Assembly (NCBI GenBank): GCA_021234155.1
Contig: JAJEKV010000155.1
Coordinates: 1,044,995 to 1,108,994, forward strand
DNA: 64,000 nucleotides
From: Isoetes taiwanensis
Lineage: Eukaryota > Streptophyta > Lycopodiopsida > Isoetales > Isoetaceae
Direction: 5' to 3'
Numbering within the stretch: the first letter of the stretch is position 1; every line of letters starts with the position of its first letter. Position numbers and translations under genes: made by a program. Shown piece by piece: positions 37,100-48,639 of this stretch. Below the pieces are notes generated by a model. The model was not told the DNA's origin. It did not search any database and saw nothing but the letters and a program-made list of their open reading frames with translations.

Positions 37100-40000
37100 T
37101 TATCAATCGCCTTTAGCCGAAAGATTTTAGGCGCTCTATGACTCATTTTGCCATTCATACATGTGCCCCTCTTTTCTTTGTGTACCTCTATGCCCCGATC
37201 ATCATCTTCTTCGATCAAGGCTCATGATTCTATTGTTATTTTCGCTTTATTTCATCGATGTACCGGCCGAATCTTATGTTTCTCAGATTTGTGTCCTGAC
37301 GCTCCGTGACATTGGGCACTCCACAAGTGTGATTCTATCCTCCACTCTTCCTGTCACGCATTCTACATATCCCAAGCGTTCTTACTATTTTCATCCATCC
37401 GTCTCTTAATTTTAGACGGCTCCCATCCTAAACTTCTCCCCGGCTTCCCATTGTCTTGCAGACATTCGCGTTCTATCCAATCGCTCCTGCATTGAAGATC
37501 GCCGCGGAGCCAATGTGTCTTGGGTCCGTACTGCAGCCATACCGTGATAGCCTTGTCTCCGTCACAGCCTTCATTCCATTTCCCTCGCTTACTACTAGAT
37601 CACCAAAGTTCATTCCCATTTCCTCGTCCACCTCGCTACATCCCAAACCATCCAACGCTTTTGCGATGATGTGTGTGTGATTTTGGTTTCATCAAGCAAT
37701 TGCACAATAAATACTTGACAGCCTTCCCGGTGACCCTCAGATTGTCTCTATTACGATTTGATGGTTTTTCCTATGCTCTCATCCATTGGTTTCATTCCGC
37801 TCTCGTGATATATCATAATTGTTAGCGTAGTGTTTGTCCCAGACCTTTTAAATTGCTATGCTATTGTCTAAGGATCCTTCCTCTGCTTGTCCTATTTCTT
37901 ATATATGTTAAACCTACCCCCATGCTTCGCCCCATATAATTGCGCGCAGCTATCGCCACTCAATGCGACCGGAACAAGTAACACTTGACCTCCTACCACT
38001 ATTCTCATGCTTATTACAGAAATCTTCATAATCGGGGCAATTCTAATAGCCGATCAAACCTTGCATTTGCAATCTTTTAGCCCATTTCACAGGTTGTGTG
38101 TGCGCTATACCCTTTATACTCAGAGTTCCATTGATTATGTTCTAATTCATTCCCTATATATCCGAAGACCAGGCTCAAGCTTCTCAGGACTTTAAATGAC
38201 TATTTTGGTTTTGCAAGGTTTACCATTAGATCTGCTTCTCAGAAGGTTTCCTAGTGCAGTGCTTTAGTAACTGCATTCCCTTTATTCTTTTTGTGGCCAC
38301 TATGCTTAAATCACAAAAGATATAACATAATAGGTACCTTGGTGTTCCTAATATAGGGCGCAGTCCCTCGCCGCTCGCTTATGAACTTGGTAATGCATCT
38401 ATGTATATTCAACAATGTCGGTGATAGGGGCAATCGCTTGACTCATGTATCGCAATCATTGCATGTCCTTCCCTGCTCCATTTTTGCATATGCGTCATGG
38501 TATAATCCTTGTAATCGCTCCTACCACATATTCCCGAAGCCCGCAGAGACCCATTTTGCAGCTTTTCCCTCGAGACTCAGTTTCAATGCCTTTCTAAAGT
38601 CCACAAAGCAGCACACTATTTCTTTTACCTCGAAGCCTGTTTCCGCCTATTAGTATCCACAATGAGGGTTACTAAATGATCCGTGGTTGAGTATTCTCCG
38701 AGCTCGGCCTCGCCTCGCCCTGTGCCTCAAGTTTCATAAGTGTTTCAATCGCTTCAATTTGTTGTCCGTAACTTCCAAACCACTTTAAGTAAGATATAGA
38801 GCTCACCATCATTGTCCTATAGTTCCGTAAGTTCCTCTCAGCTTCCCCTTGTGTAGTAGAGGTATGATCCTCGTTATATGCCCATCCGGCTCGAGCCCCG
38901 TATGTATGGTGCTATTAAAAAATGCTCTGACTGCTTTCCTATTGTTGCATCTCGCGACATTTTAATAATTCCACACAATTCCATAGAGATCCGCTTTGTT
39001 ATTACTAATGTTTAGTAAGCATTACTGTGACAAATAAGCACGACTTATCCATCTCTGTAATGCGGGTATTGACATTAGGGATGCCCCCGCTCTTATAGTT
39101 TCTCATGCATTCCCATCCTGCTGTCTGATGCTAAGCATTGTGTAAGTTCTCGCTTATTTCCTCTCCCTCCCTTTTAAATCCTTCCAAAATTTTTTGGGGT
39201 TGTCTTTTTTCAAAGAAGACTCCATTGATGTTGTAGTCAAATTTTGTTTCGCTTGGCCTTCGATTCTTAGGTATGTCGCCTTTTCTCGCTGATATGTTCT
39301 CCGCCTACATGCGCCTCGACTCTTCTTTTTTGTTCCCGTGATTCTCATCATACCACGCAGGCCTTTAAAAGCATTGCTCCTCCTAGGTCTCTTTCGCTTT
39401 CTTCCTAAGACTGCTAAGCCACCTTCTAACATATTATGTCATATTAAGCACATTCCCATTCTCGCTCCTTCTATGCCTCTTCCCATTCCCACTTTCCATT
39501 TCATTTCTCGCTATGATAGAGTGTATGAATATATCTCACATTCTCCTGAAATTGTATCTCATTTCGCTTCTTTCTTTTTAATTGTGTTATCATTTTGAGT
39601 CTCCGCTTCACCCCCTTTGGAATGTTACTGTATAGTCTGGTGGCTTTCCCTTTTTCCTAGTCGGCCATTCTAGTAGCACGGCTTGAGACGCTTTCATCGC
39701 TGTCGCTCATTATCATAATCTACTATGCTTTTCCCGTGGTGCATTCGCTCGCGGAAATTCTCCGATCCTCCCATTTTGTACCCCATTATTGTACGACAAT
39801 TGTCGTGATACACTTCAAGCGCAATTCACCTTGGCATTGATCTCTATCTTGTCCTCGTACTTCTTTCCAATCCCGATCTTGCAAAGAGTGTATCCACTGT
39901 CCATTCCACTTCGGGCCCATGCTTGGTGTTTTGTGCTTGTTCCCACTTGTTTGCTAGATCCCCTATATTAGAATCATTGGTCCTCGCTCCTTCCATTTTA

Positions 40001-41300
40001 CATCATACTCTCCCCTGTGTTCAGTAATTCTAGTTTCACTGCTTAAGTGTAATATGCTATGATCAAAATTAGATCTTTTTTGTTTTGCAATTGGAATACT
40101 TAGTATCAAGTGTATCTTTTATTGATATCCGAATGTAAAGTGCCTACATGCACCGCTTGCTACACTCTTCACATAATGTGCTAGACCTCGCTGCTTCTCC
40201 CTCTTCCTATCTTAAACTTTGTATTTCCAAAGATGTAAATAATGGTACCCCTCTTCTTCTCCGGGCAACGCTTGATATTGCTCCCATGTCTCTACCGTAT
40301 ATTATGTTCCAGGCTCCTCACTTCTTCTCCATCACCTGTGAGTATCATCCGGTGAATAAATTTAAAGTACCATATTGTCACTGCCTCCCTCGGGATGTTC
40401 CTACGGGCTTGCAGGTTCTACCTCGCTGCCTACTCTTTCCTCGGTCGCCCTCTTGTCTTTGTGGATCGAGGTTGACCCATGGTTCACTTGGGGCTGCTTT
40501 TGTTCTCACCAATCTCGGCTTCTTTTGCTCCTCCTCGCTCTGCCTCCCCCAAGGCTCCCCGCCTTGAGGCATAACCACCACAAGGGGTTGATATTCTCCT
40601 TCTCCACTTCTATTGGACTCTTTGTGAGCTTCCACCTGCTCCTCGCCCTAGGGATTGTCCGCTTCTCTCGAATTTTGTAAGTGTGTACACTTTGCCATTC
40701 TCGACTCCCACATGTATCCCCGCCGATTCAATTCCCTCGCCCGCCGCTTTCCGTAGCCCTCGACGCTGCATGACCGCTAGAGCTCGCATCTGATCTCATT
40801 CCTTAGCCTCGATCCCATGCCAGTGATCTCCTTGGGTCAAGCCAGTCCCTTAGTGTCGTGTTTATGTGCCTCGACCTCCTCCATTATTCGACTGCACGCT
40901 GGATTTATGATGCCCCGGGTGTCTTTTGAATATCGCTCTATTATTATTTTGAAAATACTGATATATGTGTCTTCTATTAGGTTTCTCTCATACCCCTATC
41001 AACCTAACGCCGTATGTAGAATTTATTCTCATTCTCAAATCTATGATATGCTTTTTATTCTTCAAATGATTCCCATGCATCTAACTCAACATTTGTTTTT
41101 TCTAACTCAACCAACCTCTCGGTGATGATCTTAGTTTTTTCTTCTTCGATCTCGCCTATCCTGTAATGCGAGATTCTCGCTTGTCCTTCAACCTCTCCTA
41201 TCCTCACATCCATGCCGGAGATGCATATTTTGTTTACTGGCCCCAATGTGTTTAGTGCATCCATGCTCGGATTCTAGACTCAAATGCTATTCATTTGACA
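37100..41300 (-). mobile_element. Non-LTR retrotransposon (LINE), near full length, APE-type
   Basis: Minus-strand order from 41.3 kb: a coiled coil with long Glu/Lys heptads (41264-41055), as in LINE ORF1 or an N-terminal extension; the end of an endonuclease domain with GKSIVDYD at 39735-39712 (family S-x-V-D-Y); a basic linker ending DNPKKFWKDLKGRE (39432-39154), typical between endonuclease and reverse transcriptase. Then the RT itself: CCFVDFRKAL at 38613-38584, LYHDAYAKM near 38490, and PLSPTLLNIH at 38430-38401 (family QGCPLSPTLFxxY). Downstream come NLAKTKIVI near 38200 and a post-RT segment to about 37.1 kb. Many frameshifts; the YADD catalytic box could not be read cleanly. The clade (CR1/Jockey/I-like rather than plant L1) is inferred from the RT block wording. 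It shares family-level motifs with the LINE at 61.8-64 kb. Confidence 0.8.
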
Positions 41301-43640
41301 GAGCCGTAAAAATCCTTGAGATCCCAAGTGTTATTTACCGGGGTCTTTAACATATCTACTTTCTATTGTTGGTCGAGGCTGGTGCTTTCCGCCATCGAAC
41401 ATCCCGGGTGATGCATGGATTCTCGCCCTACATCAACAGAATGGAATTCTTCCGTAAGGTAATGCACCACTTCTCTGAACGGTCTCATATTCAAAAATCA
41501 CCGTTAACTCCAATTTTGAATTTTCCTTGAACTAGCCGCCATCCATTACACTATTCTCACCACCCATTTATTATCCCATTTCCCTTTTAGATCTCAGTTG
41601 CCTTTCCATTCCCCGCTTAATTCACGGGGTACCTTCGCGGCTAATTCAAGATTCGGTAGTTGGCTACCGGAATATTATTATTTATGTATGCCTTTATTCA
41701 GTCATTTTGGTGATCCGGGAACCAGTTGGAGAGTCGTGCCCTTGCTATCCTGGCCTGCGGTGGGGGTTAAACCCCTCAGTCCTCAGCGTATCCCAGTCTC
41801 CTTTTTTACTATACTACATTTATATATGTATTGTATCCCTTCGTGCTGGCCAATGCTCTATGGTGGTCAAATTTTGTTGTTCTCATAAATATTTTCATAG
41901 ATAATTTTTGAGTTTATAGTGGTCCATATTGCCACGCTTGGTAGAACCACCGCTATCGTGGTGTACTCAAGCAGTAGGTCAGAGTTCCAAATATGTAGCA
42001 AATATAGTATAATTCAATTCTATGACTTATCCTATAACGACTGCTTCGTAAAGTCTAGAACATCCTCTTTCATTGTATATATTTCTTCTGTTTACTCTCT
42101 TCACAACTTTAAAGTTCACTTAATTAGTTTCTAAATGGCCACCTTTTTTAGACAATGGAAACATTAAAATCTACTCTTGACAACTTATGGCACATCTGTA
42201 AGTGATGCCCGCCTAATGTTTCAAGTAGTTGAAACCTCAATGTTGTGTTCAGAATTTAGCTACATAAATAATCTAAATATCAAAAGCCATTGTTCCCACA
42301 ACAATAAGCATGCAAACCTTTTGAAGTAGGCATAGAAAGGTATTGTCAAGAACGTGCAACAATTCTGAGCGAACATTTAAAAGATGGGCCTTGTTGCCAC
42401 TTCAAGAGCTATTTAGATACATTTCTACAAAGTAAAGCTACATGGGCCAATCTAAACAAATAAAGCATAAATTTGGAAAGAATATTGTAACCACATCTCT
42501 CTCACAAAAGCAAGCTCTCATTTTTAAGAGGACAACCCAAATACTTTCCAATTTGTGGTATCCACGAGCATGATGTATCTGTCATGATGTATATGTCATA
42601 TGGCAATCGATATAAATGGAAGAAAAATGGCATTGCCTAGCGAGCATTTAATGATGAATTCGATTTGATATTCGTCGCCACAAATTATGCTTTTGCAATA
42701 GGAAAAGAATTGCTTTTGAACAACTTATATAGCAATGGCCAGAATTTTATAAAGTAGTCATGAAACTATTAAACTCTGATTGATATAGAACCTGTTATAC
42801 ATGAAACGAGTGAGATGAAAAGTAAGCTCAAACTTTTATAGGTGGTTTACAGCTGAAATCATATTATTCCTAGACTACAAAAGGAATCTGTTGCTTTGTT
42901 TTAAGGTTGCATTTGCAAGAGCCATATTGCAGAATCATTATCCTGTAGAGGGACTACATATAGGTTGGTTGCATTCATATTTTTCTGCTAAATAAATGCA
43001 AGCAAAGCCTATATTATTACCATGAAAACAGATCTATTTCCATAACATGAGCAGAAATCTTACAAATCCCATCCCCTGGTTATGCAGCCATATTGTAGCG
43101 TATCAAATTATGAAAACTACCTCCATCTAAATGTTTGACCGACCATGTCTATCAAATAGATTTACCTGGGAGAAGGAGCATCATCTTGGCAATCCACTCA
43201 CATCACGCCAAAAATGGCACACACTCAAGCAGTAAAGCTTACAGGCTGGATCATCCACATTTTTCTCAAAAGCCTTATATGGTTGTTAAAATTCGAGATG
43301 GAACATCGTTAAATTAAACGGAGTAAGAAAAAGACTCGCTTTCATAGATTCCCTTTTAAAAATACCACGCTTCTAAATTAGCCTTTTTTTGAGAGTTGTT
43401 GAGAATTGTATGGGTTCGTGATTTTTTCCTATCATTTAGGGCCATCATTAGGGCTATAACTTTGTACTTATGAAACAAAATTATAAAAAGGCGTAAATTT
43501 AGGCATAGATTTGAAGAGACTGAAAGTAAGGCAAAAAAGACCGTAATAGAAGGAAAATAATATATTTTTAATAAATTTCAGACATCAATATATTGGCAAT
43601 CCATTATAATAAATAATAATAATTTTAACATGCAAGAGTC
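41301..43640. other. Gene-free stretch
   Basis: The first part (41300-41900) may be the 5' region of the minus-strand LINE or its target. A 96-codon plus-strand frame at 41598-41888 has no recognised motif. From 42150 onward the DNA is AT-rich without coding character, apart from a 60-codon frame at 43135-43317 that cannot be supported. Confidence 0.4.
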
Positions 43641-46570
43641 AAAGATCTACTCTTATACTCCCTCATCATTCTTTTGCTGCTCTCAAAGACTTTCTTTCTC
43701 TCCTCTCGCCGTCAAGCCCTTTCTCTCGAGAGACTTACCTTTTGCCTCTCGCTTGTCTCCTTCCGGAATGAAGCAAGCTACGCTTTAAGCTCTCAGAAGG
43801 TGGCCTCGCTGCCTATGAGCCTTCGAGAATGGAGGTCAGATCTCCGAGGACGCTGCTTATCATAATCGATGAAGACTTGGCCCTAACTCTTGATTTTCAT
43901 CCTGCAAAGTAGGTAAGACAGCCTACCTCATCCTCACAAAATTGGCCACCGCTTATCAATATCCACTACCACATAGTTATAAGTTCTTCTTATGCACATG
44001 CACGGTAGTACCGAATCCAGAAAGTATCAGCATTCCACCTCCTCGACGTAAGAACATGTCCAGAGATGGTTGATGAGCTGTGATTTCTCGTAGTGATTTA
44101 CAATCCTCGCCTTGTGCACTTGGGTCCCTAATTTCTCAGAAGATCACTGAAACTCTAAGATGTTTGAAAGTTTAAGGTGAAAGGGTTCAACCGCTTCCAT
44201 AGCGTCCTCTTCTTCCCATCAAAACTCCAAGAAGTGACACATGAAGGTACTCCACCTTGAAGTCGGTAACTCCTTGGTCCCCTCCACCATGATAGTTGAT
44301 GTTCTGCTTTTGTACCTAGTGAAATATTAAAAGTGATGTTAGCAAAAACAAGAAAAACACTTCAAAACAAGAATGAGAAATCCTATTCGAATACGGTGAC
44401 GCACCCAAGTAGATGTGAACTATATTAAGACTTACCGTTTTCATATCCTCATCAATCGAGAACTGTATGGTTTTGAAAGTTTATTCTACTTCAAGTCAGC
44501 CAAGAGGCCGAATGGAATCACAACCAGACGCTGTTTGGCCGCTGTGATCTGCTTTGATTCCATCAATGAATGCATTGAACTCTGGAAAATTTAAAGGGTT
44601 ATCGCCGACGGCTATCTTGCTTAAACCCGTGAAAGGGAAGGTCAAGAAGAACCAAAGTAAAGTCCCGCAGCCAACCTACATTCCAACTAGGTTCGTGTAA
44701 TCGCTTAAGTGAATGATCGTAAAATAAGATTGTTTTGATCAAACATGCAAAATCTTCGTAGTCGGAGCGGTTCAGCCAATCATTCTTCTTTCAAATTTTA
44801 AGAACCTCTTCCCGCGGCGCTTCAATCCAAGTGCATGAAGCCCTCGAAGGTCTTGTTCTTCTTCTGTTCAAAGGAAGAACAGAATACAACTATCAAAGAC
44901 ATTGCGGTGTGATCAGGAAAGGGAATTGTATAATTTAAATTCAACCTCAAAATTTGGTGCGCGTATTGCACAATGCACTCAGTTTGAGGTGGCTATTGGG
45001 TAGAGTTCCCGTAATCTTTCCCAGTGTCTCGATGTTTAAGCCGCCCATCAAACATGTTTGACATGTTTATGACGCTTTTTCTCTCGCCGCAAGACGTTAA
45101 GGAAACATTGTGTTAGGAAGTAAGAGAACAAATCAAAAGCACAAGAAAACAAATCGGGGCCGAAAGCAATTTGTATTCCGAATACAAACTAGTCACATGG
45201 TGTTGCTATCTTGAAAAAAAATATGTCATTTCTTTATTTTGTATCATTCCTGGAATACCGTTGTTGTTTGTCCAAGCATTGCGTCTGCTCTAGCACAAGT
45301 TCTAATATTTAAACACTTTTTCTTCTCGAGCACACATTGCTCGCTCAGGAGGAAGGATGTATATTCCTAATACACGCTGCTCATCTAGAGGAAGGCATGT
45401 GTATTCCGAATACACCGCTCAATCAAGCTTCTAGGACGCTAACATCTAAAGAGAAAAGTCGTGGTGTTAGAGAACTTACTTGTGTAATTCCTTGACATTT
45501 CTTCTAGACCTAACTCCTTATCAACAACTTTTGGAGCAAATGCCCAGAGACTGCACGTGAGAAGCCCGTGATTTCTCCATACCGTAATGGCCATTTCTTT
45601 TTAGGCATCGCCTGAGGTTTTCTTCTGATTGTCTCTGTTTGCTCTAACCTCTGCTCAACATTGTAATAATATCTCGTCTCAGCTCCTATATCTCCGCCAA
45701 AGAAAATGTCACGCCACCTAATTGACAAGTAAAACTAGACACAAACGTAGTTTAAATATGTGACTTGTTATTTCGAATACGCTATGTGCGCATCTTTGCC
45801 ATCTCTAAAGCCAATTGGAACCAAGCATCGCGGGCTACGAACGCTTTTATTGGCCTCGCTTATATTTTCGTGCAAAGATTCAATAGCGACGCTCTCCTGC
45901 TTTTCCTTTCCTCGCTTTGTGCTTTCCTCGATTTCGCAATTGTACCGGCCAGATTTCTTCCGCTTTTTAGCTCCTTAGTGGCTGGTGGCACTTCTTGGTC
46001 AGCTAAGTTTGGGTCAGCCGTGGGGCTGTCTTCATTTCTTCCTCTAACTTCCATCCGCTTCTCCTAAGTACTAGCGTAAGGTGATTCTTTCGCCTTCCTC
46101 GCGGTTCTACTCACCGATAGGGAAAGTCTCGGCCTGACCGGAACAAACCCTCACACAATGAAGGCCAGGCTTCCTTTGCTCCTCGAGAAATGCATCAGGC
46201 TGCTGCTGCCTCGGTTGCAAATCGTACTTAAAGCTTTCTGCAATGTTTACAACAATATAGTCCCCGAGGTCTTGGGGCGATAGCCCCCCACTTGACCTCC
46301 TTTGTCCGCAACGCCGTGAGAGATACCTTTTATTGTCCTGCTGACAAATCCTCGAGTCAGCTGCATCGCTTGTTCCCGTGTGGCTCTGCAAACGTGAAGA
46401 AATGCTTCGGCAGGTTTCAGATCGGTTACCGCACTCTCGTTACGTAACCACCTGCTTGAAAATTTTCGTAGAATCAGAGGTTCGGCTCAGATCTCGCACC
46501 AGCTTCATTGGATGTAATGCTGACAATCTTAAGTACCAGTGCCTTCTTGCTTCCTTCTTGTCTTAAATGT
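43641..46570 (-). other. Unclassified element relic with palindromic motifs
   Basis: Minus-strand pieces between 46570 and 45500 read as protein: a 94-codon frame (46391-46107) with GGLSPQDLGDYIVVNIAESF and Gln-rich RQQQPDAFLEEQ, a 64-codon Arg/Lys/Ala-rich frame (46054-45860), and a 72-codon frame (45728-45510). None matches a family I know; a transposon protein is the likely origin. The stretch 44384-45415 contains four copies of a palindrome of the GTATTCCGAATAC type. Confidence 0.35.
45170..45188. repeat. 19-bp perfect palindrome TTTGTATTC-C-GAATACAAA
   Basis: TTTGTATTC and GAATACAAA are exact reverse complements around a single C. Related palindromes occur at 44384-44393, 45359-45374 and 45399-45415 and in a second cluster at 53.8-54.4 kb. 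Confidence 0.8.
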
Positions 46571-48013
46571 TTAAAACAACATCATATGAGTAGAAAAGGA
46601 CTTAAATCAGATTCCGTAATAAGATTGCTAATTTTATGTGTTAAAGGCTAAAGCAAAACAGAAGAAAAGCAAAAGTCGCAGACAAACTCTTTTCGTGTTT
46701 CTAATTTAACTAAAAAAGTGATTTAGTAAGCTAATGTGCCTGGGTTGGGGGGTCAAGTTGGGGATGGGAGCCTAGGTATGGGCTTACTCAGGTTCAGCTC
46801 TAGGTAAGACTAAGTCTAAGCCGTGTAAGTGAGTATGGCGTATCAGAAATGTAGAATGTGTCAAGTGTTAGGATTTGGGAAAGATACGTGAACAGTCAAG
46901 TGCTAGGGTTATGGGAAAGGAATGGGTCCCAGTGGAAGCGCGTGATAGGGGCAGATTACAGGAAACAGGGGAAATAGGTTTCGTCGACATGACAGCCAAA
47001 TGATGGATCTTTTGGGGAATGTCAAACTAAATGAAAAAAACAGATGATTGAGATGGTACGCATGCATTACAGAATGGGGAAAAGGAAGACAAAGACACCC
47101 CCAAAAAATACCCATTTTTCAGCTTGGGATTGGTTGATTCCGCTAGAGCATGCACCCCAAGAGTTACCGTGATCACAATCGAGACACCTCTTCAAGGTAA
47201 ATGAACTGTGAACCTAATACTCGAACAAATCAAATTAAGAACAAGTCTCGGCTTCAACAAGCATGAACAAAGGAAGAAGCTCTGAGTTTAAAGGTATTCC
47301 ATCCTCAATCATAGTTTGTTCGAGTAGGTTGCAATCTCTCCAAAAAAGAGAGCTTATTATTGGTCAGACGTATTAATCTAAGGGGTTGCTTACCAAATTA
47401 GGAATGAATCGGAGCAAATGGACAAAATCCCCGACATCACAAAGGATTGTACCGGGTCGGATTTCCTTCTTTGTAGTGGAGTGTGAGGATGAAAACTTGA
47501 GATTCCTATTGAACAAGGAACAATCTTAAAGCAAACACTCAATTTTTCTTCCGTGAATGGAATGCAAAATTTGACCCTCAAAAATTCTCCAACAACTGCC
47601 TCCACCTAGCTTCATGTTCACCCAGGACTCAAATTTCAATCTAATCGGGTACATGAAGATATCTTCTTCAAAAACTATTTGCCGGGTAGGAGATTACATT
47701 GATGGGAGGCAGTCCCAAGAGCGAAAGCACCCAAAATCGACACAATTAGACATCCTAAAAGAAATCCCAAATAAGGTGGAATATCGTGGATTTTATGGGG
47801 ATATCAAGTCTCTAAATTGATTTGGAGAAACCGCATTGGACTCTGGCGGCTTAGGGCCGCATGGGGAGGGGTCCGTCGGGCAAATGGCGGGGGAAGCTTA
47901 GAACATAAAGAGCCTAATTTGTGGAGCACAATCACCATCCTGCCTCGTAATATTCCCACCCAAAATGTAGAGTTGTACACGTAAGAAAGGAAGAAGACAA
48001 ATAAAATGGGAGT
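46571..48013. other. Gene-free stretch
   Basis: No family was recognised. A 71-codon minus-strand frame and a 68-codon plus-strand frame (47614-47820) lie here. The plus-strand frame precedes the L1 element and could be part of its 5' region, but no motif confirms it. The phrase TCAAGTGTTAGG/TCAAGTGCTAGG followed by TGGGAAAG repeats at 46860 and 46897. Confidence 0.35.
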
Positions 48014-48322
48014 GCTCGTAAAAAGCATGCTAGGGTGTACCATCTAAAGGTACTTTTTAGGAGTGTTAAATCAAAGTACCCAAGACTGGTATCAAGTTGC
48101 ATAAATGCCGCAATAAACAATAAGTTTGAGAGTTAATTTATTTATTTTAGCCTCTAATAGTATTGTTATCCTTTAATACTATATAGATTGTCAGCGTTAT
48201 TGACCCTCAATTCAAAATTTTTTTATTATTTTACTGGAAAGAATAAATGTAGTACCAGACCGTACCTGTTGTAGGTACTTTGAGGGTTCCAAAGTGGTAC
48301 AATCAGAGCATGCTTTTACCAC
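48014..48322 (+). mobile_element. MITE copy 2
   Basis: The ends read GTAAAAAGCATGCTAGGGTG and, reverse-complemented from the right, GGTAAAAGCATGCTCTGATT. The interior shares AACAATAAGTTTGAGAGTT, CTAATAGTATTGTTATCC-type and TGTTGGTAGGTACTTT-type blocks, in the same order, with the reverse complement of the 3340-3666 element. It is about 20 bases shorter and its ends are more decayed, so no target duplication can be read. It lies just upstream of the L1-type LINE. Confidence 0.85.
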
Positions 48323-48639
48323 CACAAAAAGGCAAGGAAAGAGAAAGCAAAGGAAGGTAAAAATCGTGAAAAGGAGGGAATCCTGAACCTTAACAAAACC
48401 ATGAGAAATGGAGGAAAAAGAGCAACATATCAAAATGGCTAATCGATTAAGGTTCTAAACAAACCTACTCAAAACAATATGATGATGGTGTCTCTACCAG
48501 AATGAAGCCAAGAACAAAGAAAAGAGTCTAATTTCCAAATTCTAAGCAGCCTTCTATATTACCCGCACTATCAAAAGGAGCACACTTTGATTATTAAAGA
48601 AACATTGCTACCTCCTATTAACAGTATCCTCAATCCTCG

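Noticed and set aside
40375-40680. Frames of 85-139 codons on both strands as host genes
   Set aside because: They lie within the minus-strand LINE, between its coiled coil and endonuclease, and show no independent motif.
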